Translations under genes and position numbers: made by a program
Shown here: one piece after another, positions 12,219 through 22,613 of the stretch
Layout: each line of letters begins with the position of its first letter
Position numbering within the stretch: position 1 is the stretch's first letter
Notes under the pieces: generated by a model
Database searches by the model: none
What the model was told of the DNA's origin: nothing
The model's input: only the letters and a program-made list of their open reading frames with translations
Assembly (NCBI GenBank): GCA_030685235.1
Contig: MU839233.1
Location: 1-64,000 of the forward strand
Source of the DNA: Copromyces sp. CBS 386.78
Taxonomy: Eukaryota > Ascomycota > Sordariomycetes > Sordariales > Sordariaceae
Length of the DNA: 64,000 nt
Reading direction: 5' to 3'

Positions 12219-13640
12219 TATAGATTTATTGAGTATTATAAGATAGGTATATATTTATAATTAATAATATTTTTTAACCGATATCCTTAATAATAGGTTT
12301 TATTTCTTTTTTAAATTAAGTAAGTAAGAATTCTTCGTTTTGATAAGCCGCTTTATTGAACTTTACGGATATATTATAGGTATAGAAGGGTTGTTTAGCA
12401 TTTTAAATTTTACTTTCCCTATAAAAGATAATCGTCAGTTTAAGATGAGTAATATTATTTATAAAGATATAAAGGATTAGGGTAGCTTGCCGCTTTCCTT
12501 ATTTATTGCGACTAGTTTTATTAAATATAGTTTTACTCCCTTTAATTTTAAATATATAACTATTGATAAATTCGAATAGGAGGGGGATTTCGTTGAAGTT
12601 TATAATAGTATAAAGGGGAAATCGAATACGAATTCTAGGTACGGTAGGTTAGCTATTCCGCTTAATGAACCTATAGGGCTTTTATTGTTAGCCTCCGAAA
12701 ATCTTTAGGTCTTCGCTAATATTCTTTAGGTCTTCGCCGATATTTTCTAAATCTTCCCCGATAATCTTTAGGTTTAGACTTACTTTAAAAATGAGTTCAC
12801 TTTTAAATATAGTTCAATTGGCAATTTTTAGGCTTAATAAGTAATCCTTCGATTCGTAATATAAAAGCGGTTTAAGAAGCTATTAAACTAGTTATAAGAG
12901 AAATAGAATTCTTTTCCGTTAGCTTACTCTGGGTAAACTTCTTTAAAAAATAGTATAGAATTTCGGCGAAACTAAATTATAGTAACTAAACTATTTTATT
13001 ACTATATAAGCTAGAACTTTTTATATAATTTGTTTTCTATTTTTAGCTATATCGCTATACTATTATATATTAGATTAAGGAGGATTTTATCCCTTAATTT
13101 CTACTAGCAATTAATATTTATAATAGGGATATTATAGAACGCGGCTATTTTATAATTATAAATATTACAATAGCTTTTATTGAAAAGGTAAGCTTCGTTA
13201 AATACTATTACTCCTTAGTATCGTCGTCGTAGAGGTCTAGCGTAAACTCTATTAATAAACATCTTCGTTTATACTATATAAGTAATAACCTATGTCCCGC
13301 TAATAGTTAGCTCGCTAGTCTAGTAATCTACACCGTATTTCTTACCTAAATTTTGAATTACCGGGAATAATTCCGTTCTACCTTTTTAATAAGGGCCTTT
13401 CATTTAATAACCCTAGTATTATATTACCTCTTCTTAGGACTAGACTTTTTATTAATACGTTCCTCTTATAAAGGGCGCGGTGGGGGTATTGGGGATGCTG
13501 GCGGGGGTATTAGAAGTAGTGCCCTAACTAGTAGGGGTCTTTAATTTATAGCAATAGTAATAGGGAGGCGGGGGATGGCGATAACCTCAATATTAGTAAT
13601 AACAATAATGAGCTCTATAGAGGAGAAAGCGGGGGATTTA
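12219..13640 (-). pseudogene. N-terminal and catalytic half of RIP-mutated pogo-type transposase I
   Basis: Read on the minus strand through stop codons, about 12482-12513 gives GKRQATLILY and about 12540-12605 gives NEIPLLFEF. Both are hallmarks of the DDE_1 catalytic domain of fungal pogo-like transposases (family forms DEVPLPFE and KRQATL). The reading ends close to 12219 just after the second catalytic block, where the gypsy element was inserted, and resumes at 4224. At the N-terminal end (about 13440-13640) a Pro-rich, GC-rich stretch survives. Confidence 0.75.
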
Positions 13641-13768
13641 GAAGGTGGGCAAGCATTAGGGTACTGCAGTCTGGCTGGGACTGGAGGGTGGGGCGCCAGA
13701 TTTTACCCTCCTTTATAGAGGGTACGGTTGGCACATATGCTGTATCATATGTTTAAATCTGTACGTAA

Positions 13769-13818
13769 ATGTGCCTAAAAAGCGGTTTCCCGAAAGTCAA
13801 TTTCCCGAGTTTATACGG
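13769..13818 (-). repeat. Right TIR of DNA transposon I
   Basis: This is the reverse complement of 2808-2857 with one mismatch and is followed by TA. It lies about 200 bp beyond the stop codon of the PQ-loop gene, so the transposon end sits close to the 3' end of that gene. Confidence 0.85.
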
Positions 13819-14025
13819 TATCAAACAATCAGCAAGACCGAACGCTAAAGTGGGTTACAAACAAAACAGCTCCATCCGTCTTTCCCGAGCAGTTAACGCC
13901 ATCATGTGCATAAGCAGAGTCAAAGCATAAAGAAACAAAGAAATAGCTTCCTCGCATAATCACAGCCCCAGAACATCTGCCAAAATCTTCATCGCCCCTC
14001 AACAAAATCACGAGTGGCTTCCATC

Positions 14026-15147
14026 CTAATTCGAACCGGAATTCCCAATTCCGCCCGACTTGAGCAACGGTGTAGTCTCAGCAGCAGCATCACTCTCTTG
14101 TCTGTCCATAATAGCCTGCAACTGCTCCTGGTTATTCGCATAGTGCTCCGGATGCGACGTGAACCGACCCGGCGTATCGTCATCGAAGCCATTAGCATAC
14201 AGATGCGAGGGCGCCTGACTATGGAGCGGCGTCTTAGACAGCTTCTTACGTGCCTGGATCTCGTAGTAGATGGCCATGTAAAGCAATAAGCCTTGCATGG
14301 TCGCGGTCAAGACAAAGATACCCCACGAGCTCCATCCGGCCCATCCCAGTCGCGCAAACAGGCTGCCTGCGAAGACGAACCCGCCGGGAGTCTGGATGCA
14401 CATCATTGGGATGCTCAAGCTGCCGACGTGCTTGAGGTGGTAGGTCGTCCAGATCTGAGGGATGTATTGGACAGCGGCGAGGAGAGCGGCCATGACGCCG
14501 AGGATGTTGGCCCAGAGGGCGAGTTTGTCGTGGGCAATGGTGCTCAGAATACCGGTGACGACAATGACTGCCAGGCCGTGCAGCAGGGTGAGGGATGCCA
14601 CCAGTAGAGCGGTCTGCCATCTAGGCTGTTCTTCGACGAGCGCCTCATTATCCGGGTCTTCCACGGGGTTGTATCGGAAGAAGACTAAGAAAAGAACAAA
14701 ACTGCAGGCGAATGTTAGCCAAAGTCATTGACGGCGTGGCAAGAGAGATACTAACATGAACGTGAAGCATATCCATTGAACTCCCAGTTGCGCGATACCG
14801 AGTAGGCCAGCTACGCAATGGAAGGTCTCAACCTCTTTGCAGCAAGCAATATCCTGGCGAGACTTGGGCAGCAGTAGGATGTTGGCAAACGCAGAAGTTG
14901 CCGATGTTGTCCCCAGTAGAACGAAGTAAGGTGATATCCCTTCCGAGGTGCCTCTTGAGATGATGCGAGCATGTTGTGGTAAATAGCTGATGAGCATACC
15001 AATGACAATGACACTGAAGAGGTCAGTCTCTCACCCTTTTTGAACAGACACCCCAACGTATAGGTCTTCTTACATGGAGACTATTAGGTTGACGACGCTT
15101 ATCTCGCGGAGGTCCTGGCAGACATCCCCCTGCAGAAAGGACTCCAT
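14026..15147 (-). CDS. PQ-loop repeat integral membrane protein (335 aa)
   Basis: Three exons: 15147-15074, 15013-14756 and 14701-14026. Both introns are GT..AG and the joined reading is open for 335 residues. The product is a seven-helix-type membrane protein of the PQ-loop (SLC66/cystinosin/MtN3-like) superfamily. The first PQ motif, YLPQ followed by RGTSEGISP, is in exon 2; the second, YIPQIW followed by HVGSLSIP, is in exon 3. Members export amino acids or act at vacuole, lysosome or Golgi membranes; substrate and location cannot be read here. The C-terminal 80 residues are polar and end in TTPLLKSGG, which resembles an acidic/dileucine sorting region. Its 3' end is about 200 bp from the RIP-mutated block, yet the gene itself appears unmutated. 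Confidence 0.85.
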
Positions 15148-16059
15148 GGTGAAGGTTCGGGAAATGGGACACTAGTTCAACTCGGAGAAACTAGAGTATC
15201 ATTCGAGACAAAGGTGGATTATATGCGATCCGGTCGCAGGCCGTAGAAAGAGGTGAGAGGTAGAAGTCGGTATTCAATATCGGTATCGGTAGTAGTTGGA
15301 CCCAAGAGTGGAACCGCGGGGACAGTGTTGTTGGGTTCCAAGTCGCTGTACAGCCGGCTACCTGGCGACGTTGTTGCGCTTAACCTCGAAGAAAGAGGTC
15401 GCGATAACTCGCTTTAAATATGTCAAGTCAAAGGGTAGAAGTCGGTGTGGTGATGGAGAAGGGAGAAGAGATGGACAACACGCTCGCGTCGTCATTCCGT
15501 CAGGCGGAAGCAAGCTCCCCATGCATGCCAAGCCTGAGGTGGTCAAAGAGGTACTCATTGCAGCAACTGAAACTGGGGAAAGCAGTTGCCTGCCGCCGCC
15601 TGCGCGCTAGTGCCGCAAAGAGGTGGGTCAGTTGGCCGGGTGATCATTCTGTTAAGGCCATTGACAGAGAGAAGTCTTTTCTTTACATATTATGGCGTGA
15701 TAATACTTCAAAGCTTCAAAATATCTAACATCGGCCCTACAATGCGGGTTGTTTGCTGAACCTGTGGAAGCCTCTTGGCTTTGAATTGAGCTTCACCTCA
15801 ATGCCTTCACATCTTTTAACATTGTCACTGACTCGTGTTTCCATGTTCACCTACCCGTTCGTGGTATCGGCTAGTAAGACTGGAGAAATCGCGGTGTAAA
15901 CTAAAACAAAGTAGACCATGGTAGAAATTTCTTTGCCAGGACAATTTGGTATCTTCCGTCTGAAAACCAAATCCGCCAGAAACACCACAGCTCCGTAATC
16001 GCAAGCTTCAACATCACGTCACCACTTACACCAGACCCCCGAAAAATAATAATAATCAG
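15148..16059. other. Divergent intergenic region, PQ-loop gene and WD40 gene
   Basis: This 0.9-kb interval between two divergently transcribed genes must hold both promoters. I see no conserved coding sequence or RNA gene in it. Short open frames around 15296-15728 overlap on both strands and lack family resemblance. Confidence 0.5.
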
Positions 16060-17657
16060 ATGGAGAAGCCATCTCTCAATCTCGTGGCCACGTCCACGAA
16101 CCCAGATGGTCTATTCCCATCAGCACCTAAAAAGACCACCAAAACTTATCAATCATCTGGTCAAACAGACTCGTTCTTCAAAAGTGTCGAATGGCAAGTC
16201 CTCACTCCTCCAAGTCTTCCAGGCAGAATCCTCAACAACAACCACACAACTCGCTAACAAACCACCACAGGTCCGCAGATGGCACAACCCTCTTCACCTC
16301 CTCCTCCTCCAACCGGATCAACACCTTCGTCCTCCCCTCCACCCTCCTCTCCCGCCAAGACGATGACAACTCCCCCCTCACACTCACCCCCCAAAGCACG
16401 CTCTACCTCCCCGAACCCACGGCAGCCATCGCTCCCTGTCCTTACTTCGCCCTCGAACAGCCTTCAACGCAGTGCATCCTGACAGCCAGCACCGATCATC
16501 CGATTCATTTACACCATGCTTTTTCCTCCCAACCACCACCATCGCCGTCCCAAGACGACGATGATGACTCTACCGTTGGTTTCAGGGAGCATCAACAACC
16601 AAGACCCCTCGCAACCTTCCGCCTAATCCACGCAGAAACAGAGCGCTACCTCCCCATAACCTCCCTCCTCTGGTCCTTTCCAGGCACCCACTTCCTCGCC
16701 GGCTCCACCAACTGCCTCGCCCTCTTCGACGTCTCCCGTCCCGATTTAGGTTTATCCGACACCCCGGTCCTAACCATCAAAACTACTGGCCCTTCTTCCC
16801 GGCACAAATCTGGCGGCGGAGTAGTAGGGATGAAAGGCACCGTCTCTGCTTTGGCGATGCAACCATTAGGCCTTGGGGATTATGGGGGTGGTGGAGGGAA
16901 CGTAGTTGCTGCGGGGACGTGGACGAGGAATTTGGGACTGTATGATTTACATCGTGCCGGAGCGTGCGTGGCTACTTGGAATGTTAGCCAGGCTGCTTCT
17001 TTGGCCAAGATAGGAGGGAGGGGGGTGTTGCAGACTGTTTGGAGCCCCTGTGGACGGTACCTGGTGGTGAACGAGCGGGAGTCGAAGGGGCTTTTGGTCT
17101 ACGACCTGAGGGGGACGCATCGGTTGCTGGCTTGTTTGAACGGAAGAGATGGGGAGACGAATCAGAGGTTGAGTTCTGATGTTTTTCCGGGGACGAATGA
17201 AGAGGTGGGCGGGTTTGAGGTGTGGGCGGGCGCGAGGGACGGGAAGGTGGTGGTTTGGGAGGGAGTGGGGATGAGTGAGGGGAGCGTGGAGATGAGTTAT
17301 GATTTTGAGGTGGGTGCGAGGGGGTCGGCGGTGGGCGGGACGGCGATGCATATGAGCGGGTCGGTGTTGGCTACGTGTTCGGGGTCGTGGAAGTTTCCTG
17401 ATGATGAGGATGATGAGAGTTCTGGTTCGGAGTCGGAGTCGGAGTCTGGTTCTGAGTCTGACGATGTCGAATCCGGGACGTCCAGCAGTGAGAGTGGCTC
17501 GGAGGAAGATGAGAGTAGGACATCTCGACAACAACGAGGCAGAGCCAGGCCACCTCAGGCGGTGGTTGAAGAGACCAGCCTGAAGGTATGGAGTATCACT
17601 GCAGGTAACATGGCCGAGAGCGGCCATCAGGAGGTCAATGAGCCGTACGAGACATGA
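16060..17657 (+). CDS. WD40 protein of the WRAP53/TCAB1-Swt21 type (506 aa)
   Basis: Two exons, 16060-16193 and 16271-17657, are joined by a 77-nt GC..AG intron (donor GCAAGT, branch GCTAAC, acceptor CACAG). Only this splice brings together KSVEW and SADGTTLFTSS, which forms the first WD40 blade typical of the family. Further repeats include an LQTVWSPCGRYLVV blade and a C-terminal KVWSI. Between the last blades is a long acidic Ser/Glu/Asp segment (about residues 420-462). Animal WRAP53 carries telomerase and Cajal-body RNAs; yeast Swt21 is linked to spliceosome assembly. Low-complexity Gln/His/Pro loops lie in the first 150 residues. Function in this organism is inferred. Confidence 0.8.
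16194..16270 (+). other. GC-AG intron in the WD40 gene
   Basis: The donor is GCAAGT instead of GTAAGT, the branch-like GCTAAC is at 16253-16258, and the acceptor CACAG ends at 16270. The only nearby GT donor (16198) would join to the wrong frame. GC-AG introns are a known minor class, roughly one percent of fungal introns. Confidence 0.8.
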
Positions 17658-17889
17658 AAATGCAAAGATATAGCGCTGGAGATACCCTGGTTCGTTAGTA
17701 TGTCACCACTTCGTTCACTTATCTTCATACCTTCATGAAGCTAACTTTGATGCCTAGCTGCTTTGTGGAAGGTTGTGCTTGGTAGACAAAGCCTCGAACG
17801 GCAGTTCGCTTTACATCCATCCCTTCATGAATGATCACAGCGAGCACATGTGAGTGTTCTCGTCTTTCGCCTCAGCAATTCCCCCCTTA

Positions 17890-20800
17890 TTACTCCCATG
17901 GCGAAGAATCCTGGCCAAAACCATCAGAGAACTGTTCCATAGGCTCATCAGGACCTAAACTGCCAGAGAATTCGATATCATCACTCAAACCATCAACAAC
18001 CTCCCTATCCTGACCCGACCCGCCGTTGTCCACCTCTATCACATCCACGCTTCCATCTCCCCACGGCCCATCAACCACAGTGCCCACCCTATCCAGAAGC
18101 TTCCTCCCACCGAATACCTCCGCAAACCTCTCCGCCCTCTCGTCCTTCGACATCAACAGAAAGGCCGGCAAGCCGTACAGCTTACCCTCCTTTCCACCGA
18201 TCGCAACCTCGTCATCAGGAACCTTGAGCATCCCAAGGACGACCTGCGCAGCAAACACATTCATCCCCGCTCTCCGCAGGAAAAGCTCCCAGCCTGTCTC
18301 CACAGGAAGCAGTATGCTCTGCCACTCTTGGGCTTCCGTTCCATAATTGCATACCATAGCCGCCACCCACTTGGCCAGCGTCTCGGTACCTCCCCCAACA
18401 TAGAAGACCTGCACCTCAGTTTGCGCCTGCAACCCACCTGCGAAGCACTGAAACTCAGCTAGGGCTTTGGCATCAGATTGGGAGAGCGGGTTCATGGTCT
18501 CGCTGTGTTTGTTACCCTCTGAGATGAGAACAATGAGACGTTCATGTCGCATTGCTACGTTCTCAACTACGGTGCGGAAGGTTGGTTGTTGCTGCTGGCC
18601 TGGGGCTGCCGGCAGCGGTTTCTGTCTCAGCTTTACCATGGTCGTGGTCAAGATCCCTGTGGCTGGGGACAAGACAAAGTCGGCCTCGTCACAGCTTGGC
18701 TGCTTGCTACCAGGGGCCACATTTTCTGGTCTGAGTCTCTCATAGTCGCGTACGATGAGGTCAATACCTGGGAGCAGCTTCTCCAGATGGCTTGTGACAA
18801 TATTGGAGACTGCAGCAGACACAATTATCCGAGACGGCGTTTTAGGAGGGACAATATCTGGAGAAAGAGCAGGAATGGGTGCGGGGGCAGGTTGAGTCTT
18901 GGGTTCCGTGGGCTTCGTGCTGGAGACGGCTACAAATTGTGGTTGCGGCAGCGCCGGCTGGTTGAAGAAGCGGCTATGTCTGAGCTTGGCTTTTTTTGGC
19001 ATGTTCATCTCGACAAAGTTTTCCACGAGCGATCTGAAGTCGGTATACTCACGTTCGAAACCCCTCAGTACATTTGTTGAACTTGGACGGTCCTGGTTGG
19101 TTGCTTCGAGGACCCGGATCAGAGGTCCAGCAACTGGTGAGGAGTGCCGTTGGAAAAGTTCAAGTTGCCTCTTCTTTCCTCGCAGAAGGCTTGACAGGTC
19201 CTGAGACTGCAACATGGAAAGAGAGGACGGCGACATCTTCGACCTGGTCTGTACATCCATGGATTCTTGAGCCTGACAGCTTTGGGATGACCTGCCGCAA
19301 GGACGGCATGGGTTGATGCTCGTAGTTGAGAGAACCAGTTCCCTTGGTGGGGAGGCACTGGGTACCTTTGGTCTCTCCTCAAGGAGTTCGTCTTCATCAT
19401 CTTCGTTCCTACGCAGGAACAAAAGCCCGGGCTTATCGACGAAATCGGCACTTGTTTGTATCGCCCCTTCCCTCGGTTCCTCCAGGAAGAAAGCAAGAAC
19501 GCTTGGAACAACCTCAACCGCCTCTGTTATCAATTGCTTCTCCGCCATATGGTCTAAGGGCGCCCATATCATTTGCTGCTCCTTGATGCTGTTCTTCGGC
19601 CACTTGAGGCCCTTCCAGTCAACGTGGGTCGATTTCTGTATCCATTGAAACATGGCTTGGGGAGTCCAAAGCTGTTCGTCCCATTCATAGGCAGGCATGG
19701 AGAAATCCATCACTGGAGCTATGACTCGTGCCGTCGCATCAAGTGGCTGAAGTTGCTCCTGCTCAGCAGTGCGCATCACTCTTGTTGCGGTCTCTTCAAA
19801 GAACTCGCTCAGCTGTCCATCTAATACACCCCCTTCGTTTGGAATATTGTCGCTTGTCATGAGGTTCTTAGCCTCTTTCAAATCCTCGGGGAGGAGGACG
19901 CGGGGAGGCGCGTTGCCGGCAAGAACGAGGCTGTCATCTGGCGGCAGCAGAGGTACTTCTATCTTGAAGTCACGAGGAATGAGTTCCGGGGAAGATGAAG
20001 ATGATTTGGGCACCGAGAGTTGTCCGACTCTTATCATTCCCGATATGTCGATATCACCGTATCTTTCCGGTGACTTGGGCTGCTGGGAAGCAACGCCGCT
20101 CCAGAAGTTGTTGTCCTTGGAGAAAATTTTCCCTTCTAGTGCCTCTAGCTCTGCGCTCAAAGAAGAGTTTGGGTCGGATAGGATCGGGATCTCACAATCT
20201 CTGTCTTCAGGAACGAAATACTCGGGTTCGGGCTGTATTCGAGGGCTCAGTGGAGGAGTTACATACTCCACTCGGTTCAGCTAAGTTATGTCAGTTCATG
20301 TTCTTTTTGGTACCCGACGGATAATCACTTGGGTGCTACGTACGCCTGTGTACGTTGATATGTCTTCCATGAGTTCATGGTGCTCATCATCACTCCAGTC
20401 TGCCTTGAGACTCTGGACCAAGAAGAGCAATGTGTCCTTAGTGACTTCGATTGTCTCCTTGGAAAGACTCTTCATAAGAGCCTCGTCGCCTTTCCGCGCA
20501 CTTTCAGGAAACTCGAGTCCTTCCCCTTGCTCAACATCGACCGGATGCAATGGAAGGTGATGATCTGCTAACGGGACCTTTTGAAAGGCCTTGACTCGTC
20601 TCTCAAGCCTTCTGCAGTCCGCCTGGTGATCACTCCGCAGAGCAGGCTGTTCGACCTTGAGCTTCTTCAACTCGGCGGTCTCTGTGAAGCACAGTTCTGC
20701 CATATGAGCTGCCGCCTCCCGGTCTGTGCAAGGCTTGCAGACTTGCTGAAGGAGTTTAAGGGACTCTGCTGACACAGACCATTGCTCTGCTTTTCCCAGG

Positions 20801-21078
20801 ATGGGCCGAAAAGCGAGCTCTTCAAGGCGCTTTTCGGACTCGATTAGTTCTCCAAAGTCGGTCTCGATGAGGGTTGCCGCGATGCGGTCATCTCGCTCAA
20901 GCAAACCCTTCCATGGATCTGACTTCAAGCTGTCAATGGTAAGGCCGTTGTGTCTCGCGTACTCGTCTGCATCTGGATCGTCTGAGACGGACTGATCACA
21001 GTCACTTGTCGTTGTGTGCGCATTGCTATGCAAAGAGTCGTTCGAAGAGATCAAATCAGCAGTGGTTTCGAGGTTCAT
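17890..21078 (-). CDS. Large protein with an ERCC4/XPF-like nuclease-fold C-terminus, possible Zip2/SHOC1-type meiotic factor (1051 aa)
   Basis: Exon 1 is 21078-20314 and exon 2 is 20280-17890, separated by a 33-nt candidate intron (GTACCA..TTAG). Splicing joins QVIIRR to LNRVEYVTPPLSPR and keeps one frame. The N-terminal 250 residues are helical and acidic, the middle is Pro/Ser-rich, and the last 300 residues (about 750-1040) read as an alpha/beta domain with LIVRDYERL, ADFVLSPATGI and ERLIVLISEG. That order resembles inactive ERCC4-fold domains, as in Zip2/SHOC1, the meiotic crossover proteins. I could not find a metal-binding ERK-x3-D motif, so no nuclease activity is claimed. It may equally be an uncharacterised fungal family. 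The very short intron is near the lower size limit for fungi. Confidence 0.6.
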
Positions 21079-22613
21079 CTTCTGGTCTTGCGATCGTCGG
21101 TCTCGTCCCCTGGGTATGGATGTTTTTAAAGATGGTGGATGAGTGATGCCGGCATGGATAAAGATGTCAGAAAAACATCACAGATCATGGCGGGGTAGAA
21201 GCATGCTGTGGTGAGAACTTGGCCACACATGTGTTCGCACTCATCATTTCGAAAACTCTGTCTCCGCATCTCATTTCGCCATCTGCGTTTTGCTGGTCAG
21301 TAGGAAGGAGCGATGCCTCACACCTTCCTCACTTCCACCCCACGTCCTCTGCGCCTTCCCATTGACAGAGGAAAGAGCAGAGCGGGAACCCGGCATATTC
21401 CACGCCTCCCACACTTTTGGCCTGTGCTGTCGAACTGTCTGACTCTTCGGGCAGTCAGCAAAGTCAACCTCCAGATCTTTTCGTATCTTGTATAAGAACA
21501 ATAATTGACACAGACATGGGATCCATTGTCTCTCGTCATCTCGAAGTGGCGGATATTAACACGCAAATCCAATGGTCAACAGCCCGATGAGACGAACCTT
21601 TGCATGTGAGCTCACCAGGCGAGAAGCATCATCACGAATACTCTCGTGAGATATTTCCCCTTGGCTTGGCTTTGACCTTACTCTGGACGGCCCGTTGCCG
21701 CCACAGGATCGCCCACCTGCCATTCCTTATCTAACAGCTTCCAGTTGCTTTTCTGAATTTGATAACACTTCCCCCCGGATTCTTTCCCCCCAGCTTATCA
21801 CGCTCGGGCATGTCACCGTACAGCTTCTACAAAAATGGCAAAGACGTGGGAGCTGGGTAAATGGATTATCGAATCCACGTGTCGATGTGAAGGGTGAACT
21901 AGAGAGCGAGACGTATGATATAGCTGCTCTCCAGTCCAGTGTTATGCGAAGCTCATTATACTGACTGGTTTTGTGATCACAGACACATTAGCCAGGGCCT
22001 TGATATGAACGAGGTTGAGGAGTTCTTGGGTAACCTAGAGTATTCTGATGAGGTTGATTACACTCCTACTGACAAGGGAAATATTTCTTTGGAGTAATGC
22101 CTGGAATCGTTCGTTCAGAAACTGTATTCAAAGGGCTTAGACAGTGTACAATCTCATGATGGCTTGTTTGTTAGCTTGGTACTCCCAGCATGCTAGACGA
22201 TATCTATCCTGGATTGTCCCAAACATCACAACGACAAAACGTATATAGGATATGGATCGGAAACGCATCAGTGAGATTCACGATAGCATACCAAATATTT
22301 CTAAAACAGCATATGGAAGGTAATACTACGCTTCGGTTACAGAACGAAAGGGATCAATTGGATATGCAAACGCCTAGAAGTATTAACCAGAGGTCTCGAG
22401 CTAACAACCAAACCAGTATTAGACTGTAGTTCAAGATAATATTGTTACACACGGCCATGCTATATGTTGTTGAAGAAGGACATTCAAGTTCGATGATAAC
22501 GAAGCAGAACATACTTCGAGCCCATCAAGAACAAAAGCCGTCAACCTAAAACAATTGTCGGGCTAATTACGAGCAACTTCTTGTTATTTCCCAAGTCCCC
22601 AAACCTTCCTCCA
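21079..22613. other. 1.5-kb intergenic region
   Basis: This lies between the 5' end of the ERCC4-like gene and the 3' end of the Zn2Cys6 gene. The left part must contain the promoter of the former. Apart from the short coding-like tail at 21983-22097 I see no gene, RNA or repeat. Confidence 0.4.
21983..22097 (+). other. Short coding-like segment, possible exon remnant
   Basis: After a CACAG acceptor-like site (ending 21982) a 37-codon open stretch ends in TAA at 22095-22097. It has an internal ATG at 22005 and an acidic composition rich in Glu, Asp and Tyr. It could be the last exon of an unrecognised small gene or chance. No upstream exon could be joined with confidence. Confidence 0.2.

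Larger units (their letters stand above)
2808..13818 (-). mobile_element. Pogo/Tc1-type DNA transposon, interrupted by a gypsy element
   Basis: Two 50-bp terminal inverted repeats (2808-2857 and 13769-13818, one mismatch) begin CCGTATAAAC and are flanked on both sides by TA, the target duplication typical of the Tc1/mariner/pogo superfamily. Minus-strand sequence inside matches fungal DDE transposases (see the two transposase entries). Subtracting the nested gypsy element and its 5-bp duplication leaves about 3.0 kb. The interior is strongly RIP-mutated, whereas the terminal 50 bp are almost untouched. The assignment to pogo-like elements rests on transposase motifs read through many stop codons, so the superfamily is fairly safe but the exact family is not. 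Confidence 0.8.

Noticed and set aside
14014..14731. Open frames on the plus strand opposite the PQ-loop gene
   Set aside because: They are antisense shadows of the well-supported exon 3, with Arg/Ser-rich compositions and no family likeness.
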